Positions 1 through 8,410 of a stretch of 64,000 nucleotides of DNA are shown piece by piece (position 1 is the stretch's first letter; each line of letters opens with the position of its first letter). This DNA comes from Methylobacterium sp. Lineage in GTDB: Bacteria; Pseudomonadota; Alphaproteobacteria; Rhizobiales; Beijerinckiaceae. The notes beneath the pieces are model-generated. The model saw only the letters and a program-made list of their open reading frames with translations, ran no database searches and was not told the origin of the DNA. The position numbers and the translations under genes were made by a program. The stretch covers positions 25,886 to 89,885 of the forward strand of contig JADCCN010000008.1 in assembly GCA_020252645.1 (NCBI GenBank), read 5' to 3'.

Positions 1-877
1 AGCCATGCCCGAACACGCGCTGCGGAATGGGCAAACCCGCGCTCATTAGCATGGCCGGCCAGATGACCGCGTGGAAACGCACGATATCCTTGCCGATGAT
101 ATGCACGCTCGCGGGCCAGTATTTCCAGCGCGGATCGCCTTCATCGGGGTAGCCGCAGGCGGTGATGTAGTTCGTGAGCGCATCGACCCAGACATACATC
201 ACATGCTTCGGATTGCCCGGAACCGGCACGCCCCAGGTGAAGGTGTCGCGGCTGATCGAGAGATCCTTGAGGCCGCTGGTAACGAAGCTCACCACCTCGT
301 TGCGGCGCGTATCCGGGCCGATGAAATTCGGCTGGGCCTGATAAAGCGCAAGCAGCTTGTCCTGGTATTTCGAGAGGCGGAAGAAATAGCTGTCGACCTC
401 CGACCACTCGACCGGCGCGCCGGAGGGTGCGAATTTCTGGCCGCCCTCGCCCGTGGTGAGTTCGCTCTCGTCGAAATAGGCCTCATCACGCACGGAATAC
501 CAGCCGGAATGCTTCGAGAGATAGATATCGCCCGCCGCTTCCATCTTCTTCCATAGGGCCTGCGAAGCCTCGTAATGGCGTTCTTCCGTCGTGCGGATGA
601 AATCGTCGTTCGAGGCGCCGAGCGCCTTGCCCATGTCGCGGAAAGCCTGGGCGTTGCGGTTCGCGAGATCGCGCACCGGCAAACCCTCGCGCTCGGCGGT
701 CTGCACCATCTTCAGGCCATGCTCGTCGGTTCCCGTCAGGAAGAACACATCCTTGCCGTCGAGCCGATGAAAGCGCGCGATCGCATCCGAGGCGATGAGC
801 TCATAGGCATGGCCGAGATGCGGCTTGCCATTCGGATAGGATATCGCGGTGGTGAGAAAGAAGCGTTCCTGGGCCAT
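1..877 (-). CDS. metG: Methionyl-tRNA synthetase, N-terminal part (runs off the left edge)
   Basis: Class I aminoacyl-tRNA synthetase that charges tRNA-Met in the cytoplasm. The reading frame starts at ATG 877 and stays open to base 1, giving about 292 codons. It begins [20 protein letters not shown] and contains the class I HIGH-type signature as HLGH near residue 20, followed by the LTGTDEHG segment typical of MetG. The KMSKS loop and anticodon-binding domain lie outside the window. It is last in the minus-strand series rlpA, dacC-like, tmk, holB, metG, a conserved order in Hyphomicrobiales. The 67-bp gap to holB suggests co-transcription. The gene is partial only because the window ends. 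Confidence 0.95.
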   Translation of the reverse strand, partial: MAQERFFLTTAISYPNGKPHLGHAYELIASDAIARFHRLDGKDVFFLTGTDEHGLKMVQTAEREGLPVRDLANRNAQAFRDMGKALGASNDDFIRTTEERHYEASQALWKKMEAAGDIYLSKHSGWYSVRDEAYFDESELTTGEGGQKFAPSGAPVEWSEVDSYFFRLSKYQDKLLALYQAQPNFIGPDTRRNEVVSFVTSGLKDLSISRDTFTWGVPVPGNPKHVMYVWVDALTNYITACGYPDEGDPRWKYWPASVHIIGKDIVRFHAVIWPAMLMSAGLPIPQRVFGHG

Positions 878-944
878 GGGATCACGTGGAAACCTTGCAA
901 ACTCAACGGGACTCGGGGCGTTGCCCTGCCCCTCCGTCTCTCTA

Positions 945-2048
945 TCAGCGCTCAGCGCCGGAAACCAGCGCCGAGAGTTCATCGAGCGCGCGCATGGCGA
1001 AAGCGCGGCGATCGAGGTTCAGCGCCTCCACCTTGCGCGCCTCGTCATGGAGCTTCGACCAGAGCTCGGCCACATCGGCCATCGCGGCATTGGGCTGCGG
1101 CCGGGAGAGGCGCGCGCGGGCCTCGCGGGCGAGGAAGCGCTCGATCTCATCCATGAGGTCCGAGAGCGCCTCAAGGCCGTCCGCGCCGCCGCGCAAAGGT
1201 TCGGTGACGGCCTCGATCTCCTTCGCGGAAGGCCTCGGCAGGCTCGCGAGCACGCGCTCGACCGCGAGCGTCATCTGCGCCGCCCCGCCCGAGCCTTTAC
1301 GCAAGGCGCGCCGGATGGAGCCCTCCGAGCCGATCTCCAGCGCCGAGGAATCCGGCACGGGACGCCCGAAAGCATGGAGAAGGGTCGCGAGGTCCTCCGC
1401 CAGAAGCGGTTCGAAATCGATGCGCTGGCAGCGCGAACGGATGGTCGGGAGCAAACGTCCCGGCTGATGCGCGATGAGAAAGAACACCGTCCTGGCCGGC
1501 GGCTCTTCCAGGGTCTTCAGCAGGGCGTTGGCGCTCGCAATGTTCAGGTCATCCGCGGCATCGACGATGACCACACGCCAGCCGCCGAAGGCGGCGGTTT
1601 TCGTGAGCAATTGCAGCGCGTCGCGCGTTTCCTCGACATTGATCTCGGCGCGGAAACGCTTGCCCTTGGGGTCGTATCGGCGCTTCAACACGGCGAGATC
1701 GGGGTGGGATTCCCGCGCGATCAGCATCGTCGCCCGCGCCGAAGCGGGCACGAACAGGCTCTCCGGCACCGGGCTCGCAAAAAGCGCGTCGGCCTTGCTC
1801 TCTCGCGCGCCCTCCTCGAACAGGAACCGCGCCGCGCGAAAGGCAAAGGTCGCCTTGCCGGTGCCCTCCGGCCCCGCGAGCAGGAAGGCATGGTGCAGCT
1901 TGCCGCTCGTGTAGCCCGCGAGGAACTGCCGTTCCGCCGCCGCCTGCCCGAGAAGGCTCAGCATCTCGCGCGGATGGGGGATATCCGCGATGCGGTCGAT
2001 TTCCGGCCATTCGCCGGGCTCGGGCGGCAGGAACTCCACGCGTTCCAT
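945..2048 (-). CDS. holB: DNA polymerase III subunit delta prime
   Basis: Clamp-loader subunit of the replicative polymerase III holoenzyme. The 367-residue protein has an AAA+ fold with a P-loop GPEGTGKA at residues 59-66, a segment [19 protein letters not shown] in the DnaX/HolB style, and the SRC motif (RSRCQRIDF) of clamp-loader subunits. ATG 2048 overlaps the tmk stop by one base (TGATG), indicating translational coupling. A GTG one codon upstream (2051) is an alternative start. The pairing with tmk is common in alphaproteobacteria. Function is inferred from motifs and context; both agree. Confidence 0.93.
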   Translation of the reverse strand: MERVEFLPPEPGEWPEIDRIADIPHPREMLSLLGQAAAERQFLAGYTSGKLHHAFLLAGPEGTGKATFAFRAARFLFEEGARESKADALFASPVPESLFVPASARATMLIARESHPDLAVLKRRYDPKGKRFRAEINVEETRDALQLLTKTAAFGGWRVVIVDAADDLNIASANALLKTLEEPPARTVFFLIAHQPGRLLPTIRSRCQRIDFEPLLAEDLATLLHAFGRPVPDSSALEIGSEGSIRRALRKGSGGAAQMTLAVERVLASLPRPSAKEIEAVTEPLRGGADGLEALSDLMDEIERFLAREARARLSRPQPNAAMADVAELWSKLHDEARKVEALNLDRRAFAMRALDELSALVSGAER

Positions 2049-2689
2049 CACGCACCCGCCCCCGGCGCGGCGAGGATGCGCTGGCGCACCGCGAGACGGA
2101 TGGATTCCGCCACATAAGCCTCATCCTGCGAGGCATCGATGATGATGAAGCGATGCGGCTCGCTGGCGGCAATCGCGTGGAAGCGCCGCCGCACCTCGCG
2201 ATGAAAGGCGAGATTGGACCGCTCGAACGTGTCCTCGACGCCGGTGAAGCGCGAGCGCGCGCGCTCAAGACCCAGTTCGGGATTAACGTCGAGCAGGAAG
2301 GTCAGATCAGGCACGAGGCCATCCGCGCCCAGCGCGATCACCTGCTCGAGCACCGCGTCCGGCACCTTCCCGCCCTGATAGGCGCGGGTGGAATCGGCGA
2401 AGCGGTCGCAGAGCACGACATGGCCGGCCGACAGCGCGGGGCGGATGACGCGCAGCACGTGATCGCGCCGCGCCGCGGCAAACAGAAGGGCCTGTGTCAG
2501 CCCATCCTCCGAAGCCGCCTCATGGGTGAGGATCAGCCCGCGAATGGCCTCGGCCAGCGGCGTGCCGCCGGGCTCGCGCGTGAGCGCGACACTCAGGCCA
2601 TAGCTTTCGAGCACGGCCGCGAGACGGCGGATCTGGGTCGATTTTCCCGCCCCCTCGCCGCCTTCGAAGGTGATGAAGATTCCACGCAT
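2048..2689 (-). CDS. tmk: Thymidylate kinase
   Basis: Phosphorylates dTMP to dTDP in DNA precursor synthesis. The 213-residue length is usual for the family. Visible motifs are the P-loop EGGEGAGKST at residues 9-18, TREPGGTPLAEAIR at 37-50 for dTMP binding, and the DRF motif at 95-97 followed by STRAYQG. It sits three bases downstream of the dacC-like gene and its stop overlaps the holB start, so the three genes are probably translated from one mRNA. Nothing is unusual in the sequence. Confidence 0.96.
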   Translation of the reverse strand: MRGIFITFEGGEGAGKSTQIRRLAAVLESYGLSVALTREPGGTPLAEAIRGLILTHEAASEDGLTQALLFAAARRDHVLRVIRPALSAGHVVLCDRFADSTRAYQGGKVPDAVLEQVIALGADGLVPDLTFLLDVNPELGLERARSRFTGVEDTFERSNLAFHREVRRRFHAIAASEPHRFIIIDASQDEAYVAESIRLAVRQRILAAPGAGA

Positions 2690-2692
2690 GCC

Positions 2693-3994
2693 TCAACCCG
2701 CCGAAGCCTGCGGCCTGGCAGGCGCGGCCGGCTCCACCGGAACACGCGACCCGAAGCCGATCTTCTCGCCAAGCCAGCGGAACGCCTTGATGAAGCCCTG
2801 CCGCGAGAGTTCAAGCGCGGCATCCTGCGCGCGGGCGAGAACCGAGCCCTTCGGCACGGCCTCGGCCGCCACAAGCGGCACGGTTCGGATCACCCGGTTA
2901 TCGACGAGAATCTCGAGCCTGGCGATCATCTGCCCCTCGGCGATCGGGGCGAGAACGGGACCGCGATAGGCAATACGCAGGCTCGCCTGGTTCTGGCTGG
3001 CGCGCAGAACCGGAAGGCGCAGATCTTCCGCCACCTTCAGCGGCACGAAGCCGGAGGCGCCGCCATAGACCGAGGCTTCGCCCACCCGCGTTCCCGCCGG
3101 GAAAAGCGAGCGCAATTCAAAGCGGCGGAAGCCCCATTCCAGCAGCTTGCGCGCTTCCAGCGCGCGCTCCTGCACGTTCTCAAGCCCCGCGACAGCCACG
3201 ATCAGCCGCCGCCCCTCCTGAACCGCAGAGCCCACAAGCTGATGCGTGCCCGTGGGCGTCGTGCCGGTGAGAAGCCCATCCGCGCCGATCTCCATGGTCA
3301 GGAGCGGATTGCGGCTCTGCTGACGGTTCCGGCCGAAGGGCATGTCGCGCTGCGCGAAGAGGACATAGTTTTCTGGATAATTGTCAATGAGATAGGCCGA
3401 TAGATTGACCATATCGCGCAGGGTCGTGCGCTGGTTCTCACCAGGGCCGAGGCCGGTCGCATTCGCAAAGCGTGTTCCGCCAAGACCGAGATCCCGGGCA
3501 TGGGCGTTCATGGCCTCGGTGAAGCGCGCCTCGGTGCCGGATATGTTCTCCGCGAGCACGATCGCGGCATCATTGGCCGAGCCCACGACAAGGCCCGTGA
3601 GCAATTCGCCGACCTTCACCACCTTGTTCGGCGTGATCAGCATGTTCGGACCGCCCGCGACAGCGCCGCCGCGCCGCCAGGCATCGGTGGAGGCGATCAT
3701 GTCCTGTTCCAGCCGCAACCGGCCTTCCTTCAGTTCGCGGAAAGCCAGGGCTGCCGTCATGATCTTGGCGAGACCCGCGGGATGGATGCTCTGGTCGGCG
3801 TTGCGCTCGAACAGGATGGTCCGTGTCTCGAAATCGAGCAGAAGCGCCTGCTTCGCGGCTGTCTCGAACGACGCATTGCGATCCGTGCCCTGCGCATGGG
3901 CGATGCCCATGCCGGCGAGGCACAGGAACATGAGCCGCGAGAGCCACGGGAGGCTTGCGCTAAAAAGTCCGGTCGGGTCGCCGAAACGAGACAT
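2693..3994 (-). CDS. D-alanyl-D-alanine carboxypeptidase homologue lacking the catalytic Ser and Lys
   Basis: Homologue of the PBP5/DacC peptidase S11 family, exported to the periplasm (hydrophobic N-terminus ending IAHAQ near residue 35); 433 residues from ATG 3994, which has AAGG six bases upstream. A TTG twelve codons earlier is less likely. The fold is recognisable: LLLDFETRTILFERNAD, then the second motif SAN at 139-141 and a segment RNPLLTMEIGADG. However, the SxxK motif reads GLAK at 74-77 and the KTG motif reads LTG at 242-244, so the acylated serine and the lysine of the third box are both absent. A peptidoglycan-binding or scaffold role beside RlpA is possible. Peptidase activity by the known mechanism is not expected. 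Confidence 0.88.
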   Translation of the reverse strand: MSRFGDPTGLFSASLPWLSRLMFLCLAGMGIAHAQGTDRNASFETAAKQALLLDFETRTILFERNADQSIHPAGLAKIMTAALAFRELKEGRLRLEQDMIASTDAWRRGGAVAGGPNMLITPNKVVKVGELLTGLVVGSANDAAIVLAENISGTEARFTEAMNAHARDLGLGGTRFANATGLGPGENQRTTLRDMVNLSAYLIDNYPENYVLFAQRDMPFGRNRQQSRNPLLTMEIGADGLLTGTTPTGTHQLVGSAVQEGRRLIVAVAGLENVQERALEARKLLEWGFRRFELRSLFPAGTRVGEASVYGGASGFVPLKVAEDLRLPVLRASQNQASLRIAYRGPVLAPIAEGQMIARLEILVDNRVIRTVPLVAAEAVPKGSVLARAQDAALELSRQGFIKAFRWLGEKIGFGSRVPVEPAAPARPQASAG

Positions 3995-4082
3995 GGCAGA
4001 CCTTGTGACGCCAAGCCACGCCGGAATCAACGCTCAACATGCAGCGCAGACGGCCGCACCGAGAGATTGCCCGGGATCGCGC

Positions 4083-5189
4083 TTACTGACCGGCCGGAAC
4101 CGCCTGGAGCGCGGCCCTGATCCAGTGCTGCTCGCCGCTGGCAGCGCTGCCGAAGCGCGTGAGCAGGCCGGATGCATCCGACAGGGCAAGCTCGATGGGG
4201 GAAGCCTTGGGCAGGCGGCCATTGCCGCCCGGCGCAAGACCAGCCGGTGCCACCGGGCGAGCCGCGCCACCGATCGTTTCGAGATCAAACGGACGCTCAG
4301 GCGGAACCGGCAGGTTCGGCGCAGGCGTGAAACGGGCCGCCATGATCACATTCTGCGCCGGAACAGGCGGCGTGGAAAAAGCCTGCGGCAGCGAAACCGG
4401 CGCGGATGCCGGGGCGGTGAAGCCCAGTGCCCGCTCGGCCGCGGGGGCCTGCCGGATGCCCGGAGCCGCGCTCGCGACCGGCGCAGCCGAGGCGACCATG
4501 ACCGGACCGCCACGCAGCTCGTTCGGCATATTGGCTGGGCCATTGGTGCGCAGCGAAGCCATCAGACGCTGGTCATCCGACCCGGCAAGCGAAGCCGGGC
4601 CCATGTAATGCACCCGCACGCGCGTTGTGCCGATATGCTTGAAGCCCAGCAGGCTCGCGGTGCGTTCGGAGAGGTCGATCACGCGATTGCCGTGATAGGG
4701 ACCGCGATCGTTCACACGCACGATGATCGAATGGTTGTTCAGTGTGTTTGTCACTCTGGCGTAAGACGGCAGCGGCATCGTGGGATGCGCGGCGGAAATC
4801 ATGTTGCGATCATAGATTTCGCCATTGGCGGTCTTCCGGCCATGGAAGGCGATGCCATACCAGGAAGCGTGGCCCGTCTGGGAATAGCCATCGGGCTTCT
4901 CGCGGGGCACATAGCGCTTCCCGGCCACGGTGTAGGGGCGGCCGATCTGAAAGCGCCCGCCGCCTTTCGGCGCCGTGTCGTCAAGACCCACCACGCGGGG
5001 GCTGGCCTTCCCGTATTTCGGATCGGAGAAGGCGCCGATCTCGCGCGAATGGTGATGGTTTGCGCTCCGCGGAGACTGCGAGCAATTGGCAACAACGAGA
5101 GCAAGAGCGGTTAGGGTGCCCAGCCTGCCGATCAGCGACGGCCTGAAACACGCACGGGTGGCTAGGTTTCGCTCGCGCTGTTCTGTCAT
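4083..5189 (-). CDS. rlpA: RlpA-like septal ring lytic transglycosylase (lipoprotein)
   Basis: Outer-membrane lipoprotein family acting on glycan strands at division sites. The 368-residue protein has a lipoprotein signal with lipobox LVVAN-Cys36. A double-psi beta-barrel spans about residues 105-200: ASWYGIAFHGRKTANGE at 108-124, then VRVNDRGPYHGNRVIDLS at 157-174 carrying the conserved DRGPY. The C-terminal part (200-368) is Ala/Pro rich, and no SPOR domain is apparent, unlike E. coli RlpA. It heads the minus-strand series with the catalytically defective carboxypeptidase homologue 88 bp further on. Lytic activity is inferred from the intact barrel motifs. Confidence 0.9.
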   Translation of the reverse strand: MTEQRERNLATRACFRPSLIGRLGTLTALALVVANCSQSPRSANHHHSREIGAFSDPKYGKASPRVVGLDDTAPKGGGRFQIGRPYTVAGKRYVPREKPDGYSQTGHASWYGIAFHGRKTANGEIYDRNMISAAHPTMPLPSYARVTNTLNNHSIIVRVNDRGPYHGNRVIDLSERTASLLGFKHIGTTRVRVHYMGPASLAGSDDQRLMASLRTNGPANMPNELRGGPVMVASAAPVASAAPGIRQAPAAERALGFTAPASAPVSLPQAFSTPPVPAQNVIMAARFTPAPNLPVPPERPFDLETIGGAARPVAPAGLAPGGNGRLPKASPIELALSDASGLLTRFGSAASGEQHWIRAALQAVPAGQ

Positions 5190-5351
5190 CGGCTCCGGCT
5201 CCCGACTTGCCCGAGGGCTGCGCCGAGGCAGCCCTTCTGCGTGAAGACTAAAATCCGGCGGATCGGCTTAACCGAAACGCCAGCGTCCTCGGGAGGTAAG
5301 CGGGTTCCTTGCAACGGTCAAGCGGGCAGACCCCGCTCGGTTGCCAAAACA

Positions 5352-5756
5352 CTAACGGCGCGCCAGCCGGGCGCGACCCGAATAGCCGTCATCGCGCCGC
5401 CAGATCACGGTACCGGGGCCGTCCTTTTCCAGCGTGAAACAGAACTGCTTGCCATTATACCATTGTTCCCATTGCTGGCAGAGCTGATTGCCGGCAATCC
5501 ACCAGCGACCCTTGTCTGTCGGCGCGAGCCAGCGGCCGAGGCCCACAGCCTCGCCCGAGCCATCGACGCGGCCATCGACATAATAGGTGAGCGGCAGTTC
5601 CCCGCCGAACGGCGTCGAAAGGAAGAACCGGTTCTGGGTGACCAGCCGACGCATTTCGTCGCCGATCACGAAACCCTTCCCTTCCGAGGACGGGTTGGCG
5701 TGCGCGACGGGAGCCGCGATGAGGATCGAAAGGAGGATCGTCGGAAGGATGCGCAT
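5352..5756 (-). CDS. Small secreted protein of unknown function
   Basis: 134-residue protein with an N-terminal signal peptide (MRILPTILLSILIAAPVAHA) and a mature part rich in Trp, Gly and Tyr, including GRWWIAGNQLCQQWEQWY and two Cys near residues 93 and 107. The pattern of a short beta-rich domain with KGRWW and LCQQW recalls the DUF995-type secreted proteins of Hyphomicrobiales, but I cannot confirm that family. It is monocistronic, with rlpA 162 bp downstream on the same strand. ATG 5756 is the first in-frame start and is directly followed by the signal sequence. Confidence 0.7.
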   Translation of the reverse strand: MRILPTILLSILIAAPVAHANPSSEGKGFVIGDEMRRLVTQNRFFLSTPFGGELPLTYYVDGRVDGSGEAVGLGRWLAPTDKGRWWIAGNQLCQQWEQWYNGKQFCFTLEKDGPGTVIWRRDDGYSGRARLARR

Positions 5757-5837
5757 GAGCCAAGCCCTTTCTTAGCTGGAATAGCCGCTTTACGTCAGGG
5801 TTTGCCGAACGGATCAGCGACTGAACGTCGAACCCTC

Positions 5838-5917
5838 TGGTGCGAGAGACTTCTTGTGCGAGAAACTTATTGCGCGAGAGACTTGTTGCGCGAGAGACTT
5901 GTTGCGCGAGAGACTTG
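5838..5917. repeat. 16-bp tandem repeat, five copies, upstream of tRNA-Ser
   Basis: Five head-to-tail 16-bp units at 5838, 5854, 5870, 5886 and 5902. The last three are identical (TTGCGCGAGAGACTTG); the first two differ at two to four positions. The array ends 36 bp before the mature tRNA-Ser 5' end. There are no spacers, so it is not a CRISPR array. The identity of the last three units suggests recent slippage expansion. Confidence 0.85.
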
Positions 5918-5953
5918 CCAGCTTTGGCCGAATGGTTCAACGAAGGGCTCGTG

Positions 5954-6043
5954 GGATGGGTGGCCGAGTGGTTTAAGGCAGCGGTCTTGAAAACCGCCGT
6001 GGGTGCAAGCCCACCGTGAGTTCGAATCTCACCCCATCCGCCA
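5954..6043 (+). tRNA. tRNA-Ser (anticodon UGA)
   Basis: 90-nt gene with encoded CCA. The acceptor stem GGATGGG pairs with CCCATCC followed by discriminator G and CCA. The anticodon arm is GCGGT-CTTGAAA-ACCGC, giving anticodon TGA, which reads UCA/UCG-type serine codons. A long variable arm (GTGGGTGCAAGCCCAC) marks it as a class II tRNA, and the T arm contains GTTCGAATC. It stands alone on the plus strand. Confidence 0.97.
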
Positions 6044-6615
6044 TCTGACGATTGATATTCCAAGATTTTTGACTTCCCATGGATTGTGGCTGCGCGACCC
6101 ATCCCGTCACCCTGCCCGACCGACTTGCTGGATATGCGGGAGCTTGGCCTTGTTGCAGGTTCGGTGCCCATCTTCGCTGAGACCACCGCAGCGCCCCTCT
6201 TGACCAGAGCATTTTCAAGCGAAGCATGCCCCCCGCGAAGGCGGGGGCTGGATACCGATCCTTTGAAAGAAAATGCAGTAAATCAACAGCTTGGAGCGGT
6301 CGATCTCATTCGGTCAGATCGAATTTCGCTCTAGAGCATGCTGCGAAAAACCGGATTCCACTTTTTCACAGCATGCTCTAACAACAGGTGCGGGAAATGC
6401 AGTTTTCTCATCGTCGGCCTGCGGATCGGTGAAATGATCCGGAAGCAGGGGGATTCAACGGGCTTCGCAAGCGCAAGAGGGGAAAAGCGCAAGAGGGGAA
6501 AAGGGCAAGCGGGGAAGAGGGGCTGCCGGAAGGGTTCCGGTGGCCGGCCTTCTCAAGCGCGGCGGCAAGGTGCATGCGGTGATGAGCTTGCACCTTCCCC
6601 CCTCCCCGCGAAGCC
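6044..6615. other. Intergenic region with dispersed repeats, no gene recognised
   Basis: 572 bp between tRNA-Ser and the zinc alcohol dehydrogenase stop codon. It holds two dispersed repeat units (6206-6379, listed separately). It also has a purine-rich stretch with a directly repeated GCGCAAGAGGGGAAAA (about 6470-6505) and a short G-rich inverted repeat CCCCCGC..GCGGGGG around 6230-6245. Short open frames exist but show no recognisable protein. I see no convincing promoter or terminator. Confidence 0.6.
6206..6379. repeat. Dispersed palindromic repeat pair (AGAGC...GCTCT type)
   Basis: Two adjacent units, 6206-6332 and 6333-6379, each beginning AGAGCAT and ending GCTCT. The first contains AGCGGTCGATCT..AGATCGAA, matching in inverted orientation the repeat after recG (63763-63866). 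The second (AGAGCATGCTG...CAGCATGCTCT) is a perfect terminal palindrome sharing the ACCGGATTCCACTTTTT core with copies at 16988 and 38364. I know elements of this kind as short repeats in Hyphomicrobiales genomes. Confidence 0.8.
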
Positions 6616-7698
6616 TCAGGGACAGAGGATCGTCCGCCCGATGACACGGCCGGCTTCGAGTTCGGCGAGAACGGCATTCGCCTCGGCCAGCGCCCGCCGA
6701 CGGCTGGGCAGCGGCTCGGGTGGCCCTTTGCGAACCCGTTGCATCAGTTCATCGAGTTCGGCGAGGCTGCCGACATAACTGCCCTGGATGGCGATGGCCC
6801 GGGAGGCGATGAGCGGGATCGAGAGGTTGATCGCGCCGCCGATCAACCCGACGATCACAAGGGTGCCTCCCTTCATCAGGGAATCGAAGCCGGTCTGCAC
6901 GGTCGAAGGCACGCCGACGAAATCAATGGCGGCGCGAACGCCCTTCCCCGTGGCACTGGCCGCCCTGATCGCCTCCACGAGGCTGGGGTCCTGCCCGTCC
7001 AGCGCCGCGAGCGCCCCGAGTTCCAGCGCCGCCGCGCGCTTCTTCGCGTCGATATCCACCATGATGGCACCCCGCGCGCCGAGCATGCCGAGCAGCGTGA
7101 GGCACATGAGCCCCAGCCCGCCCGCACCGAACAGGACGATCGGCTCGTTCTTCAGCACGGATTCGGGGATCTTCCGCAGGGCGCTGTAGGCCGTCAGCCC
7201 GGAACAGGCGAAGGGTGCCGCGACGGACGGCTCCATCGCGCCGATGTCGAGCAGATAACGCGGATGCGGCACCAGCACATGGCTGGCATAACCGCCCGGC
7301 CGGAAGATGCCGAGAAAGCGCGGCGAGAGGCAGTAATGCTCCTCCCCGCGCGCGCAGGTGTCGCAGGAGCCGCAGCCGATCCACGGAAAGGCGAGCTTGC
7401 GCGCGCCGGTCGTCACGCCCTCCGCCTCCGGCCCCGCGCTGACCACGGTTCCGCAGATCTCGTGACCCATGATGACCGGCGGCTTGATGCCCCGATCCTG
7501 CATCAGGAGACGCTTGCCGCCGCCAAGATCATAGAAACCATGGCAGATGTGCAGATCGCTGTGGCAGACACCCGCCGCATCGACCTTCAGCAGAACCTCC
7601 GTGCCTTTCGGCTCCGGCATCGGCATGCGCAGCGGAACCAGCGGTTCGCCGAATTCGGAAACCGCGTAGCAGAACAGGGATTCGCTTTCCTTGAGCAT
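6616..7698 (-). CDS. Zinc-dependent alcohol dehydrogenase
   Basis: Medium-chain dehydrogenase oxidising or reducing an unknown alcohol/aldehyde with NAD(P). The 360-residue protein starts at ATG 7698, five bases after the upstream livF stop region. It has catalytic zinc ligands Cys45 (GVCHSD) and His79-Glu80 (GHE), and the structural-zinc quartet Cys109, Cys112, Cys115 and Cys123 (CGSCDTCARGEEHYC). The nucleotide motif GAGGLGL lies near 190. It is the last gene of the long minus-strand liv cluster, so the substrate may be a product of the compound imported by that system; this is inferred from position only. Confidence 0.88.
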   Translation of the reverse strand: MLKESESLFCYAVSEFGEPLVPLRMPMPEPKGTEVLLKVDAAGVCHSDLHICHGFYDLGGGKRLLMQDRGIKPPVIMGHEICGTVVSAGPEAEGVTTGARKLAFPWIGCGSCDTCARGEEHYCLSPRFLGIFRPGGYASHVLVPHPRYLLDIGAMEPSVAAPFACSGLTAYSALRKIPESVLKNEPIVLFGAGGLGLMCLTLLGMLGARGAIMVDIDAKKRAAALELGALAALDGQDPSLVEAIRAASATGKGVRAAIDFVGVPSTVQTGFDSLMKGGTLVIVGLIGGAINLSIPLIASRAIAIQGSYVGSLAELDELMQRVRKGPPEPLPSRRRALAEANAVLAELEAGRVIGRTILCP

Positions 7699-7702
7699 GG
7701 GA

Positions 7703-8410
7703 TCAGCCGTGATGTTGACCAAGATAGAGGTTTGCCGCCCGCTCGTCGGCCAGCAGGCGATCGGCCGGACCTTCCATCGCGACACGCCCACCATCGAGGA
7801 TGACACCGCGATGGGAGATCCTCAAGGCCTGCCGCGCGCGCTGCTCGATGAGCAGCACGCTCGCCCCGATGCCGGGAAGCGCCCGGATGCGCTCGAAAGC
7901 TTCCGACACGAGCGCGGGCGAGAGCGCCGCGGTGGGTTCATCCAGCACGATCAGTCGCGGGCGGGTCATCAGCGCGCGGGCATAGGCCAGTTGCTGACGC
8001 TCGCCGCCGGACATCGAGCCGGCCCGCGCGCGGCGCCGCGCGGCAAGCGCGGGGAAGACCGCGAAAAGCTCGGCGATGCGCTGCCGCCGGTCGGAGACAC
8101 CCACCACGACCTCGAGATTTTCCTGCACGGTGAGGGAGGGAAAGATGTTCGCGACCTGCGGCACATAGCCGATGCCGCGATTGGCGCGCATCTGCGTCGG
8201 CACGGCGTTGATGACCATTCCTTCGAAGCGGATCTCGCCCTCCACGCGGGGCAGCAGGCCCACAATCGCCCTGGCGAGGGTCGATTTGCCCGCGCCATTC
8301 GTGCCGGCCACCGTGACGATCTCGCCGGTGCCGACCGAGACCGTGACGCCATTGAGGATGTTCACCTCGGAATAGCCGCCGCTGAGATCGACGACGTCGA
8401 GCACGCTCAT
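7703..8410 (-). CDS. livF: Branched-chain amino acid-type ABC transporter ATP-binding protein LivF (system 1)
   Basis: Second ATPase of a HAAT-family importer; energises uptake at the inner membrane. 235 residues with Walker A GTNGAGKST near residue 36, ABC signature MSGGERQQLAYARAL, Walker B LIVLDEPTAALS and the switch His replaced by the family-typical EQR (LLIEQRARQALRISHRG). The length and the C-terminus (LYLGQHHG) fit LivF. Its ATG overlaps the livG stop (ATGA). It works with livG, livM, livH and the binding protein encoded upstream; the true solute is unknown. Confidence 0.9.
   Translation of the reverse strand: MSVLDVVDLSGGYSEVNILNGVTVSVGTGEIVTVAGTNGAGKSTLARAIVGLLPRVEGEIRFEGMVINAVPTQMRANRGIGYVPQVANIFPSLTVQENLEVVVGVSDRRQRIAELFAVFPALAARRRARAGSMSGGERQQLAYARALMTRPRLIVLDEPTAALSPALVSEAFERIRALPGIGASVLLIEQRARQALRISHRGVILDGGRVAMEGPADRLLADERAANLYLGQHHG

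Noticed and set aside
71..1156. Plus-strand open frames at the left edge
   Set aside because: They are antisense shadows of metG and holB, whose motifs are clear on the minus strand; the shadow translations are Arg/Ala/Gly-rich with no domain.
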